Assembly: GCF_002934445.1 (NCBI RefSeq)
Contig: NZ_PTJE01000003.1
Coordinates: 405,667 to 469,666, forward strand
From: Nonlabens xylanidelens
GTDB taxonomy: Bacteria; Bacteroidota; Bacteroidia; Flavobacteriales; Flavobacteriaceae
Direction of reading: 5' to 3'
DNA: 64,000 nt
Shown: piece by piece, positions 28,625 through 36,316 of the stretch
How the letters are laid out: each line of letters begins with the position of its first letter
Numbering within the stretch: position 1 is the stretch's first letter
The notes under the pieces: model-generated
The model's input: only the letters and a program-made list of their open reading frames with translations
Database searches by the model: none
Told to the model about the DNA's origin: nothing
Position numbers and translations under genes: made by a program

Positions 28625-31051
28625 CTAGATTTTTATCTCTAGCGTCATGTAATAATTACGGTTAGGCGACGGTATGATTCCTGGTCCTGGATAACCAGTT
28701 GCTCTTCTTGTGAAGTAAGCGTTATCGAGCACATTATTGATTCCTGCTTCTAACTTAAATCGCTTATTAAACTTATAAGAGGTAGAAAAATCCATGATAT
28801 CATAAGATGGTATAGAACCTATTACACCACTTAAATTACCGTCTACAGCATTTGTAGCATCTGTAAATTGCTCTGATAGATAAGAGTATTGAAGGCTGGC
28901 AAGAAAGTTCTTATACCCAAATTTCAAACCTGTCTTAAAATTAAATTCTGGTATAAATTCTACCTTATTACCTTCTACCCCATTCTCTTCAGAACTGGTG
29001 TATTCAGAACTTAAAACAGATGTATTAAAAAACAGATTAAACACATAGTCTGTATCATTAATAAGTAATTTATTCAAATTAAAATCTACCAGACTCTCTA
29101 GTCCATAAATAAAAGCGTCACCTACATTACCTCTCTCACTTTTTACACGACCGTCAGACACGATCTGTCTAAAACCTATGCGGTCTTGATATACTAGTGC
29201 AAATACACTCGCGTCATAGGATACAAAATCTTTATAATTACCACGAGCACCTACATCTGCTGTAAAGCCTTTTTCATCATCAATATCTGGATTGATCTCA
29301 AAAGCTGGATTTGCCGTGCTTATATCTGTATAAGTAACAGATCGGTAGTTTTGAGATATGTTTCCATAAAACTCTAAAGATTTATTTGCTTTATAACTAG
29401 ACCCTAAACCCAGTAATACAAATGTTCTATCATTGACACGATTCTCATCAACACGTTCATTAAAAATGACATTTCCAGCAGCATCTGTTCTTATTTCTCT
29501 AGAGAAACCATCACTTTCTGTTTTTATATATTCCAGTCTAAAACCAGGAGTAATAGATAGTTTATCATTCAGGTAAATGATATTCTCACCAAAAAGAGAA
29601 ACATTTAAATTAGGATACACAAATTCATTTTGATTAGGATAATTAGGAAATTCTTCTGTTTGAAAATCAAAGTTGGCATCACTACCGTCACTTCCAGGAC
29701 CTTGCTGGCTCGTATTATCTGCCTTATAGAATTTAGAACCTATCAAGAAAATTGATTTTTTTCCAGCTAGCTCATAATTACTTAAGAAACGAGCCTCTGC
29801 ACCAAAGTTGTTGAACTCTCCTTTTATTAAATCACGCTCTGTTCCTGGATCTACTTGGTCTACTCTATTGGTTCTAAAACCTAAAGCATTTCTTTGTGCA
29901 TCGAGTCCAAAGGCACTAAAAGTAAATTTAGTATCCTCAGAAAAATCATGAGAAAAAGTAACGTTATAAAGCAACCAGTCTACTTCAAACCAGTTGCGCT
30001 CTCTATTACTTTGAAAAGGATCTTCTTGAAACTGATTATCATTTAAACCACCAGCCTGTTGCGCTAGGTAATTCAGGTAAGTAACCTCGGCAGTTACTTT
30101 AGTTTTCTTATTAAATTGATAACCTACATGAGCATAAGCATTCTTTGATTCAAAACCAGAATTAGGTCTAAAACCATCACCACGCTTATAATTAAAAAAG
30201 GTATAATAACTCCACTTACCAGCTGTACCGCTAAGACTAGAGAAATTAGTATACAGACCGTTACTTCCTACCGTGTTGCGAGTTATAAACTCAATAGGCT
30301 GAGTAGCATTAGGCTTTTTAATAACAAAGTTTACTAACCCACCGAATTGTGTTCCATATTGTAAAGAAGCCGCTCCACGTATAATCTGTATGCTACCTAA
30401 AGCCTCTGTAGGTGGTGCATAATAACTTTCTGGATAACCTAAAACATCTGCACTGATGTCATAACCATTCTGACGTGTGTTAAAATTCGCTGTTCTATTA
30501 GGGTCCAGTCCACGACCACCTATATTGAGCTGTAAACCTGCATCGTCATTTTGATAAATATTAAGCCCAGCTACTTGATTGTAAATTTGTCTCGCATTGT
30601 TAGTGGCTAGGTTTGCCGTAGAGTTTGTTATAAGGACAACTTCTGTCTTTTTACCGGCATAAATCGCCGTTCCTTCTACATCTTTTAAACGTTCTATCTG
30701 GAATATTTTTTCCTTTCTAGCCGTTATTTCTATAGCCGTTAATTGTTCAGATAGTTCCTTTAATTTAAAATTATGAACAGCATCGCTAGATATAGAAAGA
30801 GTGGTTTCCAGCACGTCATATTCATAAGTAAAGAAAACTAGAGTAAGAGCTGTTTTTTGAGTCTCAAAACGGTAATTACCACTTGCGTCTGTAGTCGCGA
30901 GTACACCAGCATCTTTATCATAAATATCCACATCATTAATAGCAACACCAGTTACAGCATCGGTTACTTTTCCAGATATTTGAAATTGTGCTATCGCACT
31001 GCAGCTCACTAATAGAGCTATTATTATAAAACTATAATCCTTTAATCTCAT
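28625..31051 (-). CDS. TonB-dependent receptor (FecA-like, iron-type cluster)
   Basis: 808 aa. Signal peptide 1-21 (ends CSAIAQ), CarboxypepD_reg-like domain 23-100, plug about 130-240 with GLNIYQNDDAGLQLNIGGRG and IQIIRGAASLQYGTQFGG, then the barrel ending YMTLEIKI. Pattern PAFEINPDIDDEKGFTADVG fits siderophore/citrate-type receptors of Bacteroidota. Its start overlaps the 3' end of the HTTM gene by 20 bases. The neighbours HTTM, imelysin and DUF4856 suggest an iron-related ligand. Confidence 0.9.
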   Translation of the reverse strand: MRLKDYSFIIIALLVSCSAIAQFQISGKVTDAVTGVAINDVDIYDKDAGVLATTDASGNYRFETQKTALTLVFFTYEYDVLETTLSISSDAVHNFKLKELSEQLTAIEITARKEKIFQIERLKDVEGTAIYAGKKTEVVLITNSTANLATNNARQIYNQVAGLNIYQNDDAGLQLNIGGRGLDPNRTANFNTRQNGYDISADVLGYPESYYAPPTEALGSIQIIRGAASLQYGTQFGGLVNFVIKKPNATQPIEFITRNTVGSNGLYTNFSSLSGTAGKWSYYTFFNYKRGDGFRPNSGFESKNAYAHVGYQFNKKTKVTAEVTYLNYLAQQAGGLNDNQFQEDPFQSNRERNWFEVDWLLYNVTFSHDFSEDTKFTFSAFGLDAQRNALGFRTNRVDQVDPGTERDLIKGEFNNFGAEARFLSNYELAGKKSIFLIGSKFYKADNTSQQGPGSDGSDANFDFQTEEFPNYPNQNEFVYPNLNVSLFGENIIYLNDKLSITPGFRLEYIKTESDGFSREIRTDAAGNVIFNERVDENRVNDRTFVLLGLGSSYKANKSLEFYGNISQNYRSVTYTDISTANPAFEINPDIDDEKGFTADVGARGNYKDFVSYDASVFALVYQDRIGFRQIVSDGRVKSERGNVGDAFIYGLESLVDFNLNKLLINDTDYVFNLFFNTSVLSSEYTSSEENGVEGNKVEFIPEFNFKTGLKFGYKNFLASLQYSYLSEQFTDATNAVDGNLSGVIGSIPSYDIMDFSTSYKFNKRFKLEAGINNVLDNAYFTRRATGYPGPGIIPSPNRNYYMTLEIKI

Positions 31052-32423
31052 CGTTGAATGGTAAAATCCAGCTTTTATGCTGGAATGATTCTTTAATCGC
31101 GTACAAATTTACCGCTTTATCTACGTACGGCTGGCTTAATCTTCCATTAAGAGCTACATAACTATCCACATAAACTGCCACGTTCTTATGACCTTGTTTT
31201 GTAAAATGATCTCCTAAAAAGTGAGCGTACTGTAAAATAAAGTCTGGCTGATAACTCATTTGCTTTTCTTGAAATGGAGTTAAGAAGTCGCTGTTTTGTA
31301 CATAAAATGACTTCCCATCTTCATCAACTATTTTAAACTGAGCGCTTCCCATTTTTTCCATAAGCATGACGCGCCATGAAAATCTGTATCCTTCTTCTGT
31401 CCAGAATAACTCTCCTGGATAGGCTAGATAACGCCAGGGCAATAGTAATTGTAAAGCAAAGAAAACTCCTAAAACTGGTAAAATGAATCGCTTGTATTTA
31501 AGTTCCATTGCTTTTTTGGGTATTCGCTTTCGCGAAAGCGGAATAAAAAACCTCTTTAATGGTAACAACAGTCTTCTTATATAACTAATGATTCTTTCAT
31601 GCAGTCCAGAATCAAAAAAGATAAGTGCGCTTACTATCATGACAAATGGGAACATACCGATAGGAAATAAAACACGCGTCAACACATGAAAAATCACCAC
31701 GGCTGCAAATGCGACAATTCTTGTTCTTTTATATAAAAGTAAAAATGGTATAAATAAATCGTACAACATTCCCGACCAGCTGAAGGCATAGTGCACCCAT
31801 TCTAGTTGCATGAGGTCTCCTAATAGTGGTATGTCATATTTTGAAGGCAACCATATTTTTAAAGGCATAGCTTTTATGAGCCAGTCGCTATTCAATTTGG
31901 CCAGACCTGCATAGAAATAAACTACTCCTAGAAGTAATTTTATACTATCTATAGTCCATTGAGGTATTTGAGGAGTTTGTTTTTTCCCATCTTTTGCAAC
32001 AGTATTGCCTAAAGTATCTATGGAAAAATAACGTGCTGCTGGTAAAAAAAAGAGTAAAAAACTTAATGCACTTATAAAGTAATAATGGTTGAGATAGGTA
32101 GTTTTATCCATCAACTCGATGTAGGTAAAACTAAGAAAAAACACTAGCATAGATATACGGTATTTATAACCTAAGGCTACAAATAATGCTGCCAGTCCAC
32201 AAAGTGCAAAAATCAAATAGGTCGCATTACCTAGAGGCTGCACCCAACTGAACCCATAATAACTAAAATGAAATTGTGGTTCTATATATAAAGTATTGAT
32301 CCAGCCATGAGCTGCAAATCTTATAATACTATATAACATCATGACCCCAAAACCAATACGGAAAACCGCCAGTGGCGCCGCAGATGTTGTCCTATTTAAA
32401 TATGTATGAATTTTTGATTTCAT
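31032..32423 (-). CDS. HTTM domain (vitamin K-dependent gamma-carboxylase-like) membrane protein
   Basis: 463 aa. The N-terminal 300 residues hold about eight membrane segments in the HTTM arrangement (LAVFRIGFGVMMLYSIIRFA, WLIKAMPLKIWLP, FPFVMIVSALIFFDSGLHE). A soluble C-terminal part begins near 340. HTTM proteins resemble gamma-glutamyl carboxylase but the bacterial role is unproven. It is paired with an iron-type TonB receptor and imelysin. Translation coupling with the receptor is likely from the 20-base overlap. The iterated palindrome encodes LSRKR near residue 298, just after the last HTTM helix. Confidence 0.88.
   Translation of the reverse strand: MKSKIHTYLNRTTSAAPLAVFRIGFGVMMLYSIIRFAAHGWINTLYIEPQFHFSYYGFSWVQPLGNATYLIFALCGLAALFVALGYKYRISMLVFFLSFTYIELMDKTTYLNHYYFISALSFLLFFLPAARYFSIDTLGNTVAKDGKKQTPQIPQWTIDSIKLLLGVVYFYAGLAKLNSDWLIKAMPLKIWLPSKYDIPLLGDLMQLEWVHYAFSWSGMLYDLFIPFLLLYKRTRIVAFAAVVIFHVLTRVLFPIGMFPFVMIVSALIFFDSGLHERIISYIRRLLLPLKRFFIPLSRKRIPKKAMELKYKRFILPVLGVFFALQLLLPWRYLAYPGELFWTEEGYRFSWRVMLMEKMGSAQFKIVDEDGKSFYVQNSDFLTPFQEKQMSYQPDFILQYAHFLGDHFTKQGHKNVAVYVDSYVALNGRLSQPYVDKAVNLYAIKESFQHKSWILPFNDEIKGL
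31526..31539. repeat. Iterated palindrome copy 8 (in HTTM gene)
   Basis: Exact 14-mer, third frame (LSRKR), in a cytoplasm-like basic linker. Confidence 0.95.
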
Positions 32424-32426
32424 TCC

Positions 32427-32464
32427 AAAAAAAAGGTTGCCACAAAGATGGGCAACCTTTTTTA
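32427..32464 (-). terminator. Hairpin between imelysin and HTTM genes
   Basis: AAAGGTTGCC-loop-GGCAACCTTT with A-tract and T-tract on the two sides. On the minus strand it sits between the imelysin stop and the HTTM start, so it may attenuate read-through to HTTM and the receptor. Confidence 0.75.
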
Positions 32465-32479
32465 AATATTAGTTATCGA

Positions 32480-33598
32480 TTAGTCACCGTCTGCATCTAC
32501 AAAGTCAACACTTATATTTAGTGTTTGTAACATATCTATTTTAAATAAAACAGTAGCAACTTGCAACTCGTCATAAGTTCTAGTCATTAATGTGTTATCT
32601 GTATTTACTTGATTTGCAAAATTATCATCCAGTACATTCATTTGTGCTCTTGCTGCTGCTAGTTGGTTATTTATAGCAGTGGTAAGATCTGAAGTACCAT
32701 TATTAGTTCTTAATTCTGTCACATAACTTGCATAACTAAGCCCTGTTGTAGTTCCGTTATAAGCTCTACCATTAAAGAAATCATCTACGGCTTGTAAACC
32801 TTCTAGAGCAAGCTCTTTAGAAAATTCTTTACTATAAAGACCTTCTACTCTATCTGCTAGAGGTGTAGTAGAAAATACTCCTGCAGGTATACCTACTTTA
32901 TTAGCTCTCAGTCCTTTTTCATAATAAAAGATAAAATCATTTATCAATAAGTTTACTGAACTAGTCACTGTATTACCTGTGCTATTAACAAATGTATCTC
33001 TATAAGAACCTGTCCAGTCGCTTAAAACCGTAGTGGTTAATGCATCCATTTGATCTATGACATCACTTAGATATTGCTGGTGTGAAGCCGCAGAAAAATC
33101 GGTAGAATAGTAGTTAAGTATATCAACATCGTTATTTGCCGTACCATATAATAAGTAATCTACAGCAGGAAAACCTACTGCGTCATTATTATTAGGGCTT
33201 GTTAAATCATAAGATGCACTTGCAATGTTATTTTGGATATCAGTCACATTTGTAGGATAAACATTCATCTGGAAAGAATATAAAATCTCTTCTGCCCTAC
33301 CTATGTTAAACATCTCCACATATTGCCATGTCATGTAAGCATCTAGCCACTTTTCTCTTAGCTCATCTAGGTTAGCCTGGTTAGGCGTTGCGATAAAAAG
33401 ATCTTTAGAAGTTTTAAGCGAATTCAAGTCGTCACTTAAATCTTGTAATGCTGGGATAATAATATTATCGGCTGCATTTTCTAGCAAAGCTTTTCTATCA
33501 AAGCTGTCTGTAGTTGTTACTCCATCATCTTCAGACTCACTACATGATCCTATAGCGATCGCTGCAAAAAGCACTAATACTAAGTTTCTTAACTTCAT
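32480..33598 (-). CDS. Imelysin-family (M75-like) lipoprotein
   Basis: 372 aa. Lipoprotein signal LVLFAAIAIGSCSES. The helical imelysin domain spans about residues 40-360, with the substitution that the usual GxHxxE motif reads GFPAVDYLLYG here, so the His and Glu are absent. Related proteins are iron-regulated and periplasmic. Co-located with DUF4856, HTTM and a TonB receptor, a recurrent Bacteroidota iron-uptake grouping. A TAnnTTTG element is present upstream. Confidence 0.88.
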   Translation of the reverse strand: MKLRNLVLVLFAAIAIGSCSESEDDGVTTTDSFDRKALLENAADNIIIPALQDLSDDLNSLKTSKDLFIATPNQANLDELREKWLDAYMTWQYVEMFNIGRAEEILYSFQMNVYPTNVTDIQNNIASASYDLTSPNNNDAVGFPAVDYLLYGTANNDVDILNYYSTDFSAASHQQYLSDVIDQMDALTTTVLSDWTGSYRDTFVNSTGNTVTSSVNLLINDFIFYYEKGLRANKVGIPAGVFSTTPLADRVEGLYSKEFSKELALEGLQAVDDFFNGRAYNGTTTGLSYASYVTELRTNNGTSDLTTAINNQLAAARAQMNVLDDNFANQVNTDNTLMTRTYDELQVATVLFKIDMLQTLNISVDFVDADGD

Positions 33599-33619
33599 TT
33601 TTTAATTTTAAAAAGTTTG

Positions 33620-33627
33620 CAAATTTA
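33620..33627 (-). promoter_or_regulatory. Candidate -7 promoter element, imelysin gene
   Basis: TAAATTTG on the minus strand, 22 bases before the ATG. It suggests that imelysin can be transcribed separately from DUF4856. Confidence 0.45.
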
Positions 33628-33688
33628 AGATGGTAGTCGGGAATATGACTCATTAACAACACCAACTTAATGTTAATCTTTTAATCCA

Positions 33689-33730
33689 GAAAAATTTCAA
33701 AACTGCCCGAGGGCAATTTTGAAATTTTTC
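33689..33730. terminator. Terminator after DUF4856 gene
   Basis: Long stem GAAAAATTTCAAAA with inner TGCCC/GGGCA and matching TTTTGAAATTTTTC. Lies 19 bases past the DUF4856 stop. Confidence 0.8.
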
Positions 33731-33748
33731 ATTGGCTAATTATGACTT

Positions 33749-34954
33749 TTAGTCTGCTGCTTGTGCAGTAGTAAAAGTAAATCTTGCAGAAATCTCATCA
33801 GAGATTCTGTCTAGAGTTGCTGTATCTACATCCCAAAAACCGTTACCAGTCATTAATTCTGTAAGGTAAGCATCTACTTCAGTTTTTGTGAAGTAAGGTT
33901 GAGTAGTACCAGGCTGTCTAGTAAACTGTAAGCTGTATATAAAACCATAAGCTTCAGAAAGTGCATGGAATGCTCTTGCAGGGTCTGCTGTTAAGTTTCC
34001 TTTACCACTTTGAAGATAAAACACAGCTCTTACTGCTGGTATCATTGATATATTTTCTTTAATAATATTTGCTTGCTCATCTCTTAAATCATAATCACCT
34101 TCTACTATCGCAGCACGACCTAATTTAAAAGCGTCATATATAGTTGCAGCAATACCTGTAAAGTCGCTATCACCTTCTACACGGTCTAGATATTCACTTA
34201 AAAAGCTATCTTGATCTAGAACTGGTGCAGTAGCATCTGCCTCAGCACCGTATAGGTAACCAAAAGCCTCGTCCCACTTATGTTCCATAGTAGTATAGTT
34301 CTTACCAGATTCAAGAACAGCGTTATCATTATCAACTCTATTATCTCCTGCATCAAGAACAGCTGGACTTAAGTAGTTATTAAGAATTTGATCTGTCATT
34401 AGTGCACCTAGAAGACCTTTGGCAAACGCTTGATCATATTCTAGACCTTTTGCATTTACATATCTTACTGTACCACCACCAGCTTGTTGAATCTGTCCTG
34501 CAACACCAGCTGCAGCATTAGAATTCCATACTGGAAATACATCGTTTACTTGAGAAGAGATAAAACCATCAAAATCTGCTTTGATAGCTGCTGCAACAGT
34601 TGTGTTTGCAAAGAAAAAATCTGCACTCGCTGCTACTTTAATACGTACACTTTTATCAGATGCGTTTAAATCTGCATCAGTAAAATCACTTGCTCCTTCT
34701 ATATGAGCAAACATATTATCTAATTGTGTTTCTGTAAGTGCTGTATTTTTAAAACCAGACTTAATTTCTTCGGCCATTGCGATTCTAGTAGACTGTCCAG
34801 AATAACTTACCGTTGTAGCACTATTTCTTTGGAAAGAATAAGTTGCAGGAGTTTCAACAGCGATAGTTGCCACGTCATCATCACTATCACAAGATGTGAA
34901 TAATGTAGCTGTAATAGCTGCGATAGATAAAATAGATATTTTGGTAATTCTCAT
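33749..34954 (-). CDS. DUF4856 lipoprotein
   Basis: 401 aa. Lipoprotein signal IAAITATLFTSCDSDDD. The mature helical protein has TRIAMAEEIKSGFKN near residue 60 and EHKWDEAFGYLYGAEAD near 225, matching DUF4856, which accompanies imelysin in Bacteroidota and is thought to be a surface iron-handling protein; the biochemical role is unproven. First gene of the iron-type cluster and it has the best candidate regulatory region. Confidence 0.88.
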   Translation of the reverse strand: MRITKISILSIAAITATLFTSCDSDDDVATIAVETPATYSFQRNSATTVSYSGQSTRIAMAEEIKSGFKNTALTETQLDNMFAHIEGASDFTDADLNASDKSVRIKVAASADFFFANTTVAAAIKADFDGFISSQVNDVFPVWNSNAAAGVAGQIQQAGGGTVRYVNAKGLEYDQAFAKGLLGALMTDQILNNYLSPAVLDAGDNRVDNDNAVLESGKNYTTMEHKWDEAFGYLYGAEADATAPVLDQDSFLSEYLDRVEGDSDFTGIAATIYDAFKLGRAAIVEGDYDLRDEQANIIKENISMIPAVRAVFYLQSGKGNLTADPARAFHALSEAYGFIYSLQFTRQPGTTQPYFTKTEVDAYLTELMTGNGFWDVDTATLDRISDEISARFTFTTAQAAD

Positions 34955-35001
34955 TTTAGGTTTATTTAGACTTGATATAAATAATTACTTGTTTACGAGC
35001 G

Positions 35002-35009
35002 CAAAGATA
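35002..35009 (-). promoter_or_regulatory. Candidate -7 promoter element, DUF4856 gene
   Basis: TATCTTTG on the minus strand, an exact TAnnTTTG, giving a leader of about 44 bases. The -33 position lacks TTG and is covered by a palindrome. Confidence 0.6.
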
Positions 35010-35015
35010 AAACCC

Positions 35016-35032
35016 TTATTTAGATTAAATAA
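35016..35032. promoter_or_regulatory. Candidate Fur-like operator at the iron-cluster promoter
   Basis: TTATTTA-GAT-TAAATAA, a perfect 7-3-7 inverted repeat directly upstream of the DUF4856 -7 element. Position and AT-rich symmetry suit a repressor such as Fur; the identity of the protein is inferred from the genes downstream. Confidence 0.45.
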
Positions 35033-35098
35033 ACATAAGTGATTCTTTTATCAATTGTTATTACTTATAATAAGCATCCGTACTATTGATAAAATATA

Positions 35099-35111
35099 TA
35101 GAATGATTCTA
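35099..35111. promoter_or_regulatory. Second palindrome upstream of the iron cluster
   Basis: TAGAAT-G-ATTCTA, a perfect 6-1-6 inverted repeat followed by AAATAGAAT. Could be a distal operator copy. It lies about 90 bases upstream of the promoter element. Confidence 0.35.
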
Positions 35112-35203
35112 AATAGAATAAAATAAACACATAAGAACCTTATTACTAAACATGTAATAAGTAATTGATAGATTAAAAATATGTATGATGTATATGTGTT
35201 CTC

Positions 35204-35217
35204 GCTTTCGCGAAAGC
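35204..35217. repeat. Iterated palindrome copy 9 (intergenic, behind lipB)
   Basis: Exact 14-mer in the spacer between the iron cluster and the lipB 3' end, 25 bases past the lipB stop. Confidence 0.95.
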
Positions 35218-35241
35218 GGAATGATCAAAAAAATAACTCTC

Positions 35242-35937
35242 TTAAACTAACTCTGCTTCAAAAAGCTCTACAAAGTATTGTTGAATTTTAGCCTTCACCT
35301 CTTCCATATCAACCTCCCTTTTAAGTTCTGCAGCAAGAGACGTAACCGCCTTATCTTCTATACCACAAGGAATGATGTGATCAAAGTAACCCAAATTAGT
35401 ATTTACATTAAATGCAAAGCCATGCATGGTCACCCAGCGACTAGCCCTTACACCTAGTGCACAAATCTTGCGTGCAAATGGAGTTCCTACGTCTAGCCAT
35501 ACACCTGTCTCACCATCGCTGCGTTCTCCTTTAAGTCCGTAGTCGGCTAGAATTTTAATAAACACCTCTTCTAAAAAGCGCAGATATTTATGGATGTCGG
35601 TAAAGAAATTATCTAGATCTAGAATAGGGTAACCGGTAATCTGTCCAGGTCCATGATAGGTAATATCACCACCACGATTAATTTTATAAAAGGTCGCTCC
35701 TATATTTTTAAGTAAACCCTCGTTTGCTAGTAGATTTTCTAAGTCGCCACTTTTACCTAATGTATACACATGGTCATGCTCTACAAATAGTAAATGATTT
35801 TGAGTCTCTAGACCAGCTTCTTCTCTCCTATTCTTGATTTTAGTATCGAGAATATCTTTAAAGAGTTGCTCCTGGTAGTCCCAAGTTTCTTTATAATCCT
35901 TGCGTCCTAGATCTTGAAAATTTACTTTCTTATTCAT
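35242..35937 (-). CDS. lipB: Lipoyl(octanoyl) transferase
   Basis: 231 aa. Moves octanoyl from acyl carrier protein to lipoyl domains, the first step of lipoate assembly, needed by the 2-oxoacid dehydrogenases such as the one at 51-55 kb. Motifs: RGGDITYHGPGQITGYPILD (about 84-103), ICALGVRASRWVTMHGFAFN and the catalytic-Cys segment IIPCGIEDKAVTS. A TAnnTTTG element ends only 4 bases before the ATG, so the mRNA may be leaderless. Confidence 0.97.
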   Translation of the reverse strand: MNKKVNFQDLGRKDYKETWDYQEQLFKDILDTKIKNRREEAGLETQNHLLFVEHDHVYTLGKSGDLENLLANEGLLKNIGATFYKINRGGDITYHGPGQITGYPILDLDNFFTDIHKYLRFLEEVFIKILADYGLKGERSDGETGVWLDVGTPFARKICALGVRASRWVTMHGFAFNVNTNLGYFDHIIPCGIEDKAVTSLAAELKREVDMEEVKAKIQQYFVELFEAELV

Positions 35938-35941
35938 GTTG

Positions 35942-35949
35942 CAAAGGTA
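35942..35949 (-). promoter_or_regulatory. Candidate -7 promoter element, lipB
   Basis: TACCTTTG on the minus strand, 4 bases from the lipB ATG. If used, transcription begins at or next to the start codon. Confidence 0.5.
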
Positions 35950-35989
35950 AAAGTAAGTAATCAGTTTACCTTATAGTAAGAGATAGTAT

Positions 35990-36148
35990 TTACCTATCAG
36001 GATTATTCAAAATAATCAATGCCGCAATTACTCCAGGAATCCAACCTAGTAGTGTCAACAAGAATACTATAATTATAGAACCGCAGCCTTTACCTATAAC
36101 AGCTAGTGGTGGAAAAATGATGGCCAAAATAACGCGCCAAATACTCAT
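35990..36148 (-). CDS. Pmp3/YqaE family small membrane protein
   Basis: 52 aa: MSIWRVILAIIFPPLAVIGK, then GCGS and a second helix with LLGWIPGVIAALIIL. This two-helix layout with PPLAV and GWIPGVIHA-like motifs is the Pmp3 family, linked to membrane-potential and salt stress. It is located between lipB and lysS in the opposite direction to lysS. Confidence 0.92.
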   Translation of the reverse strand: MSIWRVILAIIFPPLAVIGKGCGSIIIVFLLTLLGWIPGVIAALIILNNPDR

Positions 36149-36263
36149 ACTTTAAAGTCTTTTAATTAATGGTAAGCAACCATGTACATATTAACGTCTA
36201 GCAAATTATCAAAAAGTCGTGTTAATAAGAGCTGCCTATATAAAAGACTTACAGAATTCTATT

Positions 36264-36293
36264 TTGTTACACGGTTATACCAAGTTATCTTTG
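36264..36293 (+). promoter_or_regulatory. lysS promoter
   Basis: TTG (36264-36266), 19-base spacer, TATCTTTG (36286-36293): a full match to the Bacteroidota consensus, with the lysS ATG 24 bases further on. Confidence 0.75.
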
Positions 36294-36316
36294 CAAGCTT
36301 AATTCAAATAAACATT

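Noticed and set aside
36182..36316. N-terminal extension of lysS
   Set aside because: The upstream in-frame start lies before the consensus promoter and adds residues foreign to lysyl-tRNA synthetases.
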